Source: Chitinophagaceae bacterium | GTDB taxonomy: Bacteria > Bacteroidota > Bacteroidia > Chitinophagales > Chitinophagaceae | Length of the DNA stretch: 64,000 nucleotides | NCBI GenBank assembly: GCA_028288595.1 | Contig: JAQBNK010000188.1 | Coordinates: forward strand, 42,382-106,381 | Reading direction: 5' to 3' | Shown here: piece after piece, positions 1 through 7,839 of the stretch | Layout of the letters: the number at the start of each line of letters is the position of its first letter | Numbering within the stretch: position 1 is the stretch's first letter | The notes under the pieces: model-generated | Databases searched by the model: none | The model's input: only the letters and a program-made list of their open reading frames with translations | What the model was told of the DNA's origin: nothing | Translations under genes and position numbers: made by a program

Positions 1-1685
1 GAATTGCACCGATAGAAATAGCTAAACTATCAATAGAATCTTCATCCTCAGGATTTGGTGATAATAAAAAATCTTTCCGTCGTTTGCTTTACGAAAAAGC
101 ACATGCACCGGCGAAAGATCTTTTTAGTCAAACATTAAACCCTTCTTTGCAAAAAGCTTCCCGTGCAATCGAAGACCTGGTAGAAGCTGTTCCTAATATG
201 ACCTTGCAAATGCTGGTTGAAAAGATCATTCGTAAAGCGAATGTTTTATCTACCATTATGCGTAGTCCGGATAAACACTGGGAATTAAAAGTGCTCACAG
301 ATTTTTTCGACTTCATAAAAACAGAAACGGCACGAAAGCCGGAAATGGAACTGAAAGACCTTATCGTGATCTTTCAGCTTATGCAAAAAGAAAATCTTTC
401 TCTTCCGGTTGTGCAGGTAAGCGGTACAGATAAAGGCGTGAATTTACTAACCGCACATGGCTCTAAAGGACTGGAATATGAGCATGTGTTTTTTGCAAGT
501 TGTAATGCATGCTTCTGGGAGAAGAAAAGAAAGTTTAATAGCGGGTACACTTTACCGGATACATTATTTACTTCAGCGCCATCCGAAGATGATAATGAAG
601 AAGAGCTCCGGCGTTTATTTTATGTTGCACTTACAAGAGCAGAACAGCATTTGCATATTTCTTATCACCGTTTTAAAAATGACGGGAAAGAGGAAGAGCC
701 CAGCCGTTTCATTGCAGAGATATTAGAAGAACATGAAATTGAAGTTGAAAAAATAGTAGTCGATACCGAAGTGCAATCCGAATTTGCGGCACTGCAGTTT
801 GAGGAAGGCATGGCGCCGGAAATTGAAAAACTGGAAAGCGATTACATTACACGCATATTAGAAAAGTTTACCTTAAACGTAACCGCCCTCAACAATTACC
901 TCAATTGTCCGTTGCAGTTTTATTTCCAAAACCTGGTTCGCATTCCTTCTCCAAAAAATGAGGCCACAGAATTTGGATCTGCTGTTCACCACGCATTGGA
1001 ACATTTGTTCAGGAAGATGCAATTGAACAATGAAACATTTCCACCGGTTGAAGAATTTCTTTCGGATTTCGACTGGTACATGAAAAGACACCGCGAAAAT
1101 TTTACAGCGGAACAGTACAACCGGCGAATTGAATACGGGTATGAAGTGTTGAAGAATTATTATGCTAACTATATTGATTCCTGGAAAAAGATCGTAGCTA
1201 TTGAGCGAAACATCCGGAACGTAACCATAAATGATGTTCCTGTAAAAGGCAAACTGGACAAACTGGAGTTTGATGGTAAAATGGTTAATGTAGTTGATTA
1301 TAAATCCGGCGATCCCGACAAGGCTGTCGCTAAACTGCGGGGACCGAATGAGAAAGATCCAAATGGTGGCGATTACTGGAGGCAGGCCGTATTCTATAAA
1401 TTACTTGTCGATAATTATGAACAGCGCGGATGGAAAGTATTAAGCAGCGAATTTGATTTTATCGAGCCCGATAAAAAGAAAAATTACCGTAAAATAAAAG
1501 TTGTTATCACGCCTGAGGACGTAACAACAGTTATTCAGCAGATCACAGATACCTGGAAGAAAATTCAGGACCGTGATTTTTATACCGGCTGCGGAAAAGA
1601 AGATTGTCACTGGTGCAATTTTGTGAAGACAAATAATATGGCGGTTGAACTTCACGAGGTGAACATGGAGGAAGAAGAAAGTTAA
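1..1685 (+). CDS. UvrD-like ATP-dependent helicase with C-terminal PD-(D/E)XK nuclease (5' truncated by window)
   Basis: C-terminal part of a superfamily 1 DNA helicase fused to a RecB/AddB-type nuclease, expected to process DNA ends in recombinational repair. The frame is open from base 3, so the gene begins before the window. Counting from the TTG at 84, the UvrD_C motifs TAHGSKGLEY (123-132) and RRLFYVALTRAEQ (176-188) are clear. The nuclease domain follows: GSAVHHALEHL (299-309), GKLDKLEFD (389-397) and DYKSG (405-409) supply the metal ligands and catalytic Lys. One Cys at 275 plus C503, C508 and C511 resembles the split four-Cys iron-sulphur site of AddB/Cas4-like nucleases, although the spacing differs. 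Walker motifs lie outside the window. The family is confident, the Fe-S site is inference. Confidence 0.88.
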   Translation, partial: IAPIEIAKLSIESSSSGFGDNKKSFRRLLYEKAHAPAKDLFSQTLNPSLQKASRAIEDLVEAVPNMTLQMLVEKIIRKANVLSTIMRSPDKHWELKVLTDFFDFIKTETARKPEMELKDLIVIFQLMQKENLSLPVVQVSGTDKGVNLLTAHGSKGLEYEHVFFASCNACFWEKKRKFNSGYTLPDTLFTSAPSEDDNEEELRRLFYVALTRAEQHLHISYHRFKNDGKEEEPSRFIAEILEEHEIEVEKIVVDTEVQSEFAALQFEEGMAPEIEKLESDYITRILEKFTLNVTALNNYLNCPLQFYFQNLVRIPSPKNEATEFGSAVHHALEHLFRKMQLNNETFPPVEEFLSDFDWYMKRHRENFTAEQYNRRIEYGYEVLKNYYANYIDSWKKIVAIERNIRNVTINDVPVKGKLDKLEFDGKMVNVVDYKSGDPDKAVAKLRGPNEKDPNGGDYWRQAVFYKLLVDNYEQRGWKVLSSEFDFIEPDKKKNYRKIKVVITPEDVTTVIQQITDTWKKIQDRDFYTGCGKEDCHWCNFVKTNNMAVELHEVNMEEEES

Positions 1686-1731
1686 GAGGTGTACTTTAAA
1701 CCATAACCTGCTATAAATTCTTAAAACCTCC

Positions 1732-1770
1732 TATGTTTCTATGTGCCTATGTGGTAAATATGTGGTAAAC
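1732..1770. repeat. Family A word repeat (TATGTGCCTATGTGGTAAA)
   Basis: Intergenic sequence after the helicase stop built from the word (C)TATGTG repeated and ending in GTGGTAAA, with a second GTGGTAAAC copy. Almost the same string recurs at 45501-45531 in front of acs. Related CTTTGTG/CTCTGTG versions occur elsewhere in the window. Function unknown. Confidence 0.6.
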
Positions 1771-1848
1771 CAAAATCCTAATAATCTTATAAATCCTCCA
1801 AAATGAAGGATCAGACACCCAAAACAGTTTAAGTTTGCGCCATTCATT

Positions 1849-3267
1849 ATGATGTACAGGCCGTTAAACCTTCTTACCGGTATTTCACTTTTCTTTCTCG
1901 CTATTATTATGCTGGGGCAAAGCAGTTGCGCCAATATTATTCCACCGGGAGGTGGCCCAAGGGATTCTATTCCCCCGGTACTTATCGCATCAACACCAAA
2001 AGATTCATCACTGAATGTAAAAAGCAACAGGATCGTTTTAAATTTTGACGAGTATGTTGATCTAGATCCTTCGGGGCAGCAAAATATTATCGTATCGCCT
2101 AACCCCGTAAACCAACCCATTATAGATCACCGCTTAAAAACAATAACCATTCGCCTTAGAGATTCTCTTCAGCCCAATACTACCTACTCTATCAATTTCG
2201 GAAATGCAATTAAAGATGTGAATGAAGGAAATGTGTTTAAAGATTTTACCTATGTTTTTTCTACCGGCAATAAAATAGATGAGGGCATTTTATCGGGTAA
2301 AGTAATGCTTGCCGAAACAGGAAAGATTGACTCTGCACTTATTGTAGTGCTGCATCGCAACCTGCATGATACCGCGATCATAAAGCTGCCGCCAGTTTAT
2401 TATGCATCATTGGATGGACAAGGAAATTTTCATTTTCGAAATCTTGCTCCCGGCCGCTATGCAGTCTATGCCGTGCCCAATGGTTTCACAAGGAGATATG
2501 ATGACAGTACTAAGCTATTCGCATTTCTTGATACTGCTGTTACCATTACCGAACAAAAATCTTTTGTAAACTTGTTTGCTTACCAGGAAGTAAAAAAAGG
2601 CTCTGCGGTTTCTTCTTTATTGGGTACCAGCGCCAGTAAATCGGGAGCCATTGATAAACGACTGGTATATACTTCTAATGGCGGTGCCGGCCATGATATT
2701 TTGCAGCCCGTGCTTCTTAATTTCAACAAACGATTGAATATTATAGATACCAATGCAATTCGGATCACCGATACTTCTTACCAGGTTTTACAAAAACCAG
2801 TGTTTGCAGTTGATACTTCAAAACGCATCATAACAATATCTTATCCCTGGCAGGAAAATACTAACTACAGGATCATCATTCCAAAAACCGCCTTTGCAGA
2901 TTCGGCAGGAAATGCTTTAGCGAAAACAGACACGCTTCGCCTTCATACAAAAAAAGAAACCGAGTATGGAAGCATTCGTTTCAGGTTTAGCAATGTTAAG
3001 TTTAACCGCAATCCTGTAATACAATTATGGACTAGCGATAAACTGGTTGAATCGTTCCCTTTAACCTCGGCTGAATTATACAGGAAGCTTTATGTTCCGG
3101 GTACTTATGAAATAAAAATTTTGTATGATGCGAATAAGAATGGTGTTTGGGATCCGGGCCATTTTCCATCGCCCAAAAAACAACCCGAGATCGTGGAAGT
3201 GGTGCAAAAAGAGCTGACAATCAGGGCCAACTGGGATAATGAATATGACATTAAATTAAAAGATTAA
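1849..3267 (+). CDS. Lipoprotein with Ig-like (Big_5) domain
   Basis: Predicted exported lipoprotein of 472 residues. Hydrophobic signal followed by lipobox G-Q-S-S-C with the lipidated Cys at about residue 27. Residues about 42-140 (start IPPVLIASTPKDSSLNV, end DFTYVFSTG) match the SbsA-type Ig-like domain, which in Bacteroidota envelope proteins usually follows a Pro-Gly-rich linker as here (IIPPGGGPRDS). The remainder is beta-rich and includes a second Ig-like stretch around 285-370, then a segment with DANKNGVWDPGHFP that resembles the prealbumin-like or calcium-binding loops of such proteins. Role unknown, probably periplasmic or surface. Two adjacent ATG codons (1849, 1852) are possible starts. 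It stands alone, 56 bases ahead of the recR promoter. Confidence 0.75.
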   Translation: MMYRPLNLLTGISLFFLAIIMLGQSSCANIIPPGGGPRDSIPPVLIASTPKDSSLNVKSNRIVLNFDEYVDLDPSGQQNIIVSPNPVNQPIIDHRLKTITIRLRDSLQPNTTYSINFGNAIKDVNEGNVFKDFTYVFSTGNKIDEGILSGKVMLAETGKIDSALIVVLHRNLHDTAIIKLPPVYYASLDGQGNFHFRNLAPGRYAVYAVPNGFTRRYDDSTKLFAFLDTAVTITEQKSFVNLFAYQEVKKGSAVSSLLGTSASKSGAIDKRLVYTSNGGAGHDILQPVLLNFNKRLNIIDTNAIRITDTSYQVLQKPVFAVDTSKRIITISYPWQENTNYRIIIPKTAFADSAGNALAKTDTLRLHTKKETEYGSIRFRFSNVKFNRNPVIQLWTSDKLVESFPLTSAELYRKLYVPGTYEIKILYDANKNGVWDPGHFPSPKKQPEIVEVVQKELTIRANWDNEYDIKLKD

Positions 3268-3316
3268 TCACCTTACAATTAAGAAAACATTTCGCCCGTT
3301 CGTTCTATTAACAAAC

Positions 3317-3324
3317 TACTTTTG
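3317..3324 (+). promoter_or_regulatory. Bacteroidota -7 element TACTTTTG before recR
   Basis: Exact match to the -7 consensus TAnnTTTG, ending five bases before the recR ATG at 3330. A weak -33 candidate (TTCG, 3291-3294) lies 22 bases upstream. If used, transcription would begin at or next to the ATG, giving a leaderless recR mRNA. The match is seen, the use is inference. Confidence 0.45.
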
Positions 3325-3329
3325 TGCTC

Positions 3330-3947
3330 ATGCAACTGCCTTCTGTTTTACTTGAAAATGCGGTGAACGAGTTTGCCAAACTTCCCGGCATCGGGAAAAA
3401 AACAGCACTTCGTTTGGTATTGCATTTACTTAAACAAGATACCGGCAATGTGCAGCTCTTCAGCGAAACCATCGCTAAAATGCGACAGGAAATAAAGTTC
3501 TGCCAGCGTTGCTGTAATATAAGCGATGGAGATATCTGCGCCATTTGCGCCAATTCTTTCAGGCACCAGAAAACAATTTGTGTTGTTGAAAATATCAGGG
3601 ACGTGATAGCAATTGAAAGCACCCAGCAGTTCAATGGAACTTACCATGTGCTTGGCGGATTAATTTCGCCGCTTGATGGCATTGGTCCAGACCAGTTAAA
3701 TATCGAATCCCTGGTTAACCGCATTCAGAAAGAAGAAACTGAAGAAATCATTTTTGCGCTCAATCCAAATATACAAGGCGATACAACCATATATTATATC
3801 CAGAAAAAATTGCAACCCTTAAACTGCACAGCTACTACAATCGCCCGGGGAATTTCCTTTGGTGGCGAGCTGGAATACGCAGATGAAATGACCCTTGCAC
3901 GCAGTCTCGCCAACCGCCTACCCGTACAGCAATATGTTAAAGGTTAA
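3330..3947 (+). CDS. recR: Recombination mediator protein RecR
   Basis: RecR works with RecO (and RecF) to load RecA at gaps in single-stranded DNA. At 205 residues it has the usual family length. In order: helix-hairpin-helix LPGIGKKTALRLVLHLL, a Cys zinc finger (CQRCC ... CAIC), then a Toprim domain beginning TICVVENIRDVIAIEST and continuing through VLGGLISPLDGIGP. A GTG at 3324 would add two residues but overlaps the promoter -7 box, so the ATG at 3330 (MQLPSVLLE) is preferred. Transcribed alone between the Ig-like lipoprotein and a repeat-bearing gap. Confidence 0.97.
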   Translation: MQLPSVLLENAVNEFAKLPGIGKKTALRLVLHLLKQDTGNVQLFSETIAKMRQEIKFCQRCCNISDGDICAICANSFRHQKTICVVENIRDVIAIESTQQFNGTYHVLGGLISPLDGIGPDQLNIESLVNRIQKEETEEIIFALNPNIQGDTTIYYIQKKLQPLNCTATTIARGISFGGELEYADEMTLARSLANRLPVQQYVKG

Positions 3948-4028
3948 AATTTTTTGTGACCACGGGTAAACCTCTTCTCCTATTTTTCGTTCTTACAGTT
4001 TGATAGTAACTATTTTAGCCGGTGTAAA

Positions 4029-4090
4029 GTTGGCAATTGGTAGTTGGCAGTTTGACTGTAAGCCAACAAGCAACTGCCAACCGTCAACTA
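4029..4090. repeat. Family C word repeat (GTTGGCAGTT inverted)
   Basis: The word TTGGCA is iterated and then returned in inverted form: GTTGGCAGTT at 4043-4052 and its exact complement AACTGCCAAC at 4072-4081, with a 19-base spacer. A fragment of the same word follows the YceH gene at 18702-18717. Lies directly before the OB-fold gene start. Confidence 0.6.
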
Positions 4091-4098
4091 AATTTAGA

Positions 4099-4503
4099 AT
4101 GAAAAGGAACCATTTTCTTTTATTACTGCTGGTTATCGTAGTTGCAGGAGGCGCATATACCTGGTATATATTTAATAAACCGCAAAGGGATGTAAAAGAT
4201 GAAAAAGGCATTGCAGTAACGGCCGAACAGATCTTTACAGAATATAATACCAATGAGCAGGCGGCTAATGCAAAATATTTGAATAAAGCCATCCAGGTTT
4301 CAGGACAGGTACAGAATGTTAAGAAGAACCAGGAAGGCAAAACCGTTGTTTATTTAAAAACCAGCGACCCGGTTTTTGGAGTGAACTGCACTTTTAAAGA
4401 GGACCCGGGCAACATCGAAAAAAACAGCCAGGTCTCTTTTAAAGGAATATGTACAGGCTTCACCAGTGATGTGGTGATCAACCAGGGCATATTAATAAAA
4501 TGA
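4099..4503 (+). CDS. Membrane-anchored OB-fold (tRNA_anti-like) protein
   Basis: 134-residue protein with an N-terminal transmembrane anchor (residues about 5-23, FLLLLLVIVVAGGAYTW) and a small soluble domain. Residues 40-134 match the tRNA_anti-like OB fold of Bacteroidota, with the typical strand pattern IQVSGQVQNV, TVVYLKTSD and VSFKGICTGF. Its ligand is not known. An upstream extension to 4000 would read through the intergenic repeat and is rejected, and the ATG at 4099 is immediately followed by KRNH and the anchor. It is 10 bases upstream of the cytochrome lipoprotein and begins a four-gene same-strand cluster with YceI and DUF5777 proteins. Confidence 0.7.
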   Translation: MKRNHFLLLLLVIVVAGGAYTWYIFNKPQRDVKDEKGIAVTAEQIFTEYNTNEQAANAKYLNKAIQVSGQVQNVKKNQEGKTVVYLKTSDPVFGVNCTFKEDPGNIEKNSQVSFKGICTGFTSDVVINQGILIK

Positions 4504-4513
4504 TTAACTGATT

Positions 4514-4897
4514 ATGAGAAAGAATAAAATATATCCCATTTGTTTAGTAAGCATTTCAGCGGCACTGATCCTTTATTCGTGCTCAAATAAAAAAGCTGAT
4601 CTCACTGCTCCCTCTTCTGCCAATTGTGATACTACAACTGTAAGACTAAGTGTTGAGATAAAAGCAATCATGACAGCACAATGTTTTTCCTGTCATGGTG
4701 GAAACGCAACACTTGCCAATGGAATACAATTAGAAAATTATAGCGTCCTGAAAGCATACGTAAATAACGGGCAGTTGTTACAGGCGATCACACATACAGG
4801 AAATGTAACACCGATGCCAAATAATGGCACTTTGTTATCAGCCTGCGATATCAATAAATTCAGAGCGTGGATTAATAGGGGAGCGCAGAATAATTAG
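4514..4897 (+). CDS. Cytochrome c-like lipoprotein
   Basis: 127-residue periplasmic lipoprotein: signal peptide with lipobox LYSC (lipidated C23), then a single haem-binding motif CFSCH at 57-61 and a plausible distal ligand M101 in TPMPNNG. The sequence IMTAQCFSCHGG and the C-terminal INKFRAWINRGA resemble the cytochrome c family associated with Bacteroidota outer-membrane redox clusters. Likely a mono-haem electron carrier anchored in the envelope. It follows the OB-fold gene by 10 bases and precedes YceI. Electron donor and acceptor are unknown. Confidence 0.75.
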   Translation: MRKNKIYPICLVSISAALILYSCSNKKADLTAPSSANCDTTTVRLSVEIKAIMTAQCFSCHGGNATLANGIQLENYSVLKAYVNNGQLLQAITHTGNVTPMPNNGTLLSACDINKFRAWINRGAQNN

Positions 4898-4930
4898 GTA
4901 TACAGTTCAAAAGTAAAAAGAGTTGCACGC

Positions 4931-4960
4931 TTTTGATTTTTGACTTTTGATTTTTGAATT
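4931..4960. repeat. Family D word repeat (TTTTGA iterated)
   Basis: About four copies of TTTTGAYTTTTGA in the gap between the cytochrome and yceI genes. A chemically similar string, iterating the word ATTTTCG, occurs inside gldA at 45056-45086. Function unknown. Confidence 0.5.
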
Positions 4961-4979
4961 GATTTAAAAAAAATATCAA

Positions 4980-5522
4980 ATGAAAAAGATTTTTATAGTT
5001 GTACTGACTTTGATCATGGCCCAATTGGCGCATGCACAGAATTACCTTGCAAGAAATGGTAAGATCACTTTCTTTTCTTCAACACCAGTTGAAAATATCC
5101 AGGCTGTAAACAACGAAGTTGTAAGTACAATTAACGCAGCAAGCGGCGAGCTGGAATTCCGCCTCACGGTAAAAAGTTTTCATTTTGCAAAGACCACGAT
5201 GGAAGAGCATTTTAATAATGAAAGCTATATGAGCTCTACAAAGTTTCCGAAAGCTTCGTTTAAAGGAAAATTTGCAAAGCCTGTAAATTTTAAAGCCAAT
5301 GGAACATATAATGTAAACGTCGAAGGAACGCTCACCATTAAAGACGTTACAAAAAATATTACTGTCCCCGCTGTGATAACAGTATCTGGAGATAAAATAA
5401 CCGCTATCGCAAAATTTAAAGTAAAGCGTAAAGAATATCACGTCTACGGAGAAGCATTCACTCAAAGTAAACTTGCAGATGAAATTGAAGTGACCGTGAA
5501 TTGCGATTACGACAAAATGTAA
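4980..5522 (+). CDS. YceI family periplasmic protein
   Basis: 180 residues with a cleavable signal (MKKIFIVVLTLIMAQLAHAQ). The mature part is a YceI lipocalin-like barrel: GKITFFSSTPVENIQAVNNE at the start, the segment FPKASFKGKFAKPVNF, then GTLTIKDVTKNITVPAVI, all typical of the family that binds polyisoprenoid lipids or quinones. Lies between a cytochrome lipoprotein and a DUF5777 barrel, an arrangement that suggests quinone or lipid handling linked to envelope electron transfer. Specific ligand unknown. Confidence 0.88.
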   Translation: MKKIFIVVLTLIMAQLAHAQNYLARNGKITFFSSTPVENIQAVNNEVVSTINAASGELEFRLTVKSFHFAKTTMEEHFNNESYMSSTKFPKASFKGKFAKPVNFKANGTYNVNVEGTLTIKDVTKNITVPAVITVSGDKITAIAKFKVKRKEYHVYGEAFTQSKLADEIEVTVNCDYDKM

Positions 5523-5586
5523 TTTCCCAATTGATTAATAAAAAGGGCAACATCATAATATCTTTGCTCTAAAAACCAAACTACTG

Positions 5587-6471
5587 ATGAAACAACTGCT
5601 TTTAATTTTATGTGTTGTCGTGTCTGTAATAACAGTAAATGCACAGAATATAAATCTTGATAGTCTAACCGATGCGAAGGCAAAGCCTGCAGTAGACACA
5701 AGGGTTACGCATACTTTTTTATCCTCGCGACTTGTAAATGGTCACTCGGTTGAGAGCCCCCGGAATGGTGTACTCGACTTTCGTATTTCACATCGTTTTG
5801 GCAGAGTGAATGAAGGATTGTATAATTTCTTCGGACTTGATGAAGCGTCTATGCGTATCGGCCTCGACTACGGAATCACTGATCGTTTCTCGGTGGGTAT
5901 CGGCCGTTCTACTTTTCAAAAACAAATTGATGGCTTCTTAAAATACAGGCTGTTGTGGCAGACAACAGATAACAGCATTCCGGTTTCCTTAACCCTGCTT
6001 ACCAGCGCAATGGTTCAAACTTTAAAATCAAATGATCCAAATATTAAAATAACTCCCAGCGACCGCTGGTATTTTGCGCACCAGTTATTACTTGCCAGGA
6101 AATTTGGTGAGGGATTCTCATTGCAGCTCATGCCAACGCTTATCCATTATAACCGGGTACCCGCCGCTATGAGCAGCAATAACTTTATCGCCCTCGGTGC
6201 CGCTGCACGTGTAAGGTTAACCCACAGTCTCAGTTTCAACGCCGAATATTATTATAATGCAAGTGATAAATTACCCGGCACGCACAATTCATTTTCTGTA
6301 GGTTTTGATATAGAAACAGCGGGTCACGTTTTCCAGCTGCATATGACCAACTCTACCGGGATGACGGAAAGAACCTTCATCACCGAAACCGATGGCCAGT
6401 GGGATAAGGGAGATATAAGATTTGGTTTCAATATCAGCCGCCTGTTCAATCTTAAGAAACACCGTTACTAG
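5587..6471 (+). CDS. DUF5777 family outer-membrane beta-barrel protein
   Basis: 294 residues with signal peptide (MKQLLLILCVVVSVITVNAQ). The mature protein has alternating short beta strands and ends with the amphipathic strand DIRFGFNISRLFNLKKHRY, as expected for an outer-membrane barrel. Landmarks of the DUF5777 family: FLSSRLVNGHSVES, FRISHRFGRVNEG, and GLDYGITDRFSVGIGRS. A TATCTTTG -7 box (5559-5566) lies 21 bases before the ATG, so it may have its own promoter. It ends the envelope cluster and is followed by a strong intrinsic terminator. Function unknown. Confidence 0.78.
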   Translation: MKQLLLILCVVVSVITVNAQNINLDSLTDAKAKPAVDTRVTHTFLSSRLVNGHSVESPRNGVLDFRISHRFGRVNEGLYNFFGLDEASMRIGLDYGITDRFSVGIGRSTFQKQIDGFLKYRLLWQTTDNSIPVSLTLLTSAMVQTLKSNDPNIKITPSDRWYFAHQLLLARKFGEGFSLQLMPTLIHYNRVPAAMSSNNFIALGAAARVRLTHSLSFNAEYYYNASDKLPGTHNSFSVGFDIETAGHVFQLHMTNSTGMTERTFITETDGQWDKGDIRFGFNISRLFNLKKHRY

Positions 6472-6501
6472 CTTTAACCCCCGATAAATTTCAATATCCT
6501 G

Positions 6502-6527
6502 AGCCGCATCCCTGATGCGGCTTTTTT
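6502..6527 (+). terminator. Intrinsic terminator after the DUF5777 gene
   Basis: Perfect 9-bp stem AGCCGCATC / GATGCGGCT with a 3-base loop followed by a run of T. It lies 30 bases after the DUF5777 stop and separates that cluster from the metH region. Confidence 0.9.
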
Positions 6528-6529
6528 AT

Positions 6530-6537
6530 TATCTTTG
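6530..6537 (+). promoter_or_regulatory. Candidate -7 element TATCTTTG before the metH leader
   Basis: Exact TAnnTTTG match just after the terminator. No good -33 TTG is seen at the right distance because that interval is the terminator stem. If real, the metH transcript starts near 6543 and has a leader of roughly 210 bases. Confidence 0.4.
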
Positions 6538-6543
6538 CGCCAT

Positions 6544-6725
6544 CAGGCGGATTTGTTTATTGTTCGGCCTGTCCAAAAAATTGAACTAATAAACGCTAAG
6601 AAGTTTCTTATACTTCCACACGTTTATAATTACAATCAATTTTATTGGACTGAGCAGCAGAACAAAGCCCGGCCTTGGTTGTGTCACTCACTTATACTGC
6701 AGTACATAACTCAGCAGGCACCCTG
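6544..6725 (+). other. Structured 5' leader of metH (candidate cis-regulatory RNA)
   Basis: Several nested inverted repeats can be read directly. P1 is CAGGC 6544-6548 with GCCTG 6567-6571. A long P2 pairs 6571-6576 with 6645-6650 (GTCCAA/TTGGAC), 6577-6584 with 6636-6643 (AAAATTGA/TCAATTTT) and 6589-6595 with 6621-6627 (ATAAACG/CGTTTAT). P3 pairs CTGAG 6650-6654 with CTCAG 6710-6714 and encloses GCAG 6657-6660 with CTGC 6697-6700. I did not recognise SAM-I, SAM-II or cobalamin riboswitch signatures. It could be a methionine- or B12-responsive leader or a degenerate palindromic repeat. Confidence 0.45.
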
Positions 6726-6754
6726 TGTTTTCTTCAAACCTAAAAATGGGTTAT

Positions 6755-7771
6755 ATGAACGTAATAGAAAAAGAGCTGCAAAAAAGAATCCTCATAATCG
6801 ATGGCGCCATGGGCACCATGATACAGCAGCATAAACTAGAGGAAGCTGACTACCGGGGAGATCGCTTTAAAGACTGGCCATCAGATATAAAAGGTAATAA
6901 TGATCTGCTGTCCCTTACGCAGCCGCAAATTATCGAAGGCATCCATAAAAAATATTTAGAAGCCGGCGCTGATATTATCGAGACCAACACTTTTAATGCA
7001 CAGCGTGTTTCACTCGCAGACTATGGAATGGAATCTCTGGCTTACGAGATCAATATTGCTGCTGCAAAAATTGCCAGGAAAGCAGCAGACGAGATCACTG
7101 CGAAAGGTCCATCAAAACCAAGATTTGTTGCCGGTGCAATCGGGCCGATGAATAAAACTTTGTCGTTATCGCCTGATGTAAATAACCCGGGCTTTCGTGG
7201 ATTAAATTTCGATGAAGCAGTCGATGCTTATTACGAACAAATAAAAGGACTGGTTGATGGTGGCGTAGATGTTTTATTAATTGAAACCATCTTCGATACT
7301 TTAAATGCAAAGGCCGCCATCTTCGCGGTGAAAAAATATTTCCGCGATGTAAATAAAAAATCATTGCCGGTAATGATCAGCGGAACGATTACAGATGCTT
7401 CAGGCAGAACATTAAGCGGGCAAACCCTCGAAGCATTTTATATTTCAGTGATGCATGCCAAACCATTAAGCATTGGTTTGAATTGCGCATTAGGTGCTGC
7501 ACAAATGCGCCAGCACATAGAAGAACTGAGCCAGTTGGCGGCGTGTTATACATCTGCTTATCCGAATGCTGGTTTACCAAATACAATGGGTGAATATGAT
7601 GAGACTCCTGAAGAGACCGCTCACTTCCTCGAAGACTGGGCAAAAGAAGGTTTTGTAAATATCGTGGGCGGCTGTTGCGGAACCACACCCGATCATATTA
7701 AACATATTGCAGAACATGTAAAAAATATTCAGCCGCGGCAGTTGCCTGTGGTTGAAGCAGAATTAGTATAA
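6755..7771 (+). CDS. metH: Methionine synthase, homocysteine-binding half (split MetH)
   Basis: N-terminal module of cobalamin-dependent methionine synthase, which activates homocysteine on zinc. The start matches the family ([19 protein letters not shown]). The zinc ligands are the Cys in GLNCALGA and the Cys pair in [10 protein letters not shown] near the C-terminus. Residues about 8-320 form the Hcy-methyltransferase barrel. The protein ends after this domain, and the pterin, B12 and reactivation domains are in the next gene 68 bases downstream, so the enzyme is split into two polypeptides. ATG at 6746 would add three residues, and the 6755 ATG fits family starts best. Homocysteine methylation requires the downstream gene product. 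Confidence 0.93.
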   Translation: MNVIEKELQKRILIIDGAMGTMIQQHKLEEADYRGDRFKDWPSDIKGNNDLLSLTQPQIIEGIHKKYLEAGADIIETNTFNAQRVSLADYGMESLAYEINIAAAKIARKAADEITAKGPSKPRFVAGAIGPMNKTLSLSPDVNNPGFRGLNFDEAVDAYYEQIKGLVDGGVDVLLIETIFDTLNAKAAIFAVKKYFRDVNKKSLPVMISGTITDASGRTLSGQTLEAFYISVMHAKPLSIGLNCALGAAQMRQHIEELSQLAACYTSAYPNAGLPNTMGEYDETPEETAHFLEDWAKEGFVNIVGGCCGTTPDHIKHIAEHVKNIQPRQLPVVEAELV

Positions 7772-7803
7772 ATGATAACCCTAACGATTAGTGTTATAAA
7801 CTT

Positions 7804-7831
7804 CGTGATCCTCTGTGCCTCTGTGGTTCAA
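7804..7831. repeat. Family A word repeat between the two metH halves
   Basis: CTCTGTGCCTCTGTGGTT followed by an A run lies in the 68-base gap between the metH genes. It is the same word family as at 28045-28135 and 42502-42582 and ends nine bases before the second start codon. Confidence 0.6.
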
Positions 7832-7839
7832 AAAATATT

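Noticed and set aside
6544..6725. Known SAM or cobalamin riboswitch before metH
   Set aside because: Signature segments such as the B12 box were not found by eye; only generic stems are visible.
6535..6834. 99-aa ORF over the metH leader
   Set aside because: Starts at a TTG, covers hairpins and the start of metH in another frame, and has no family features.
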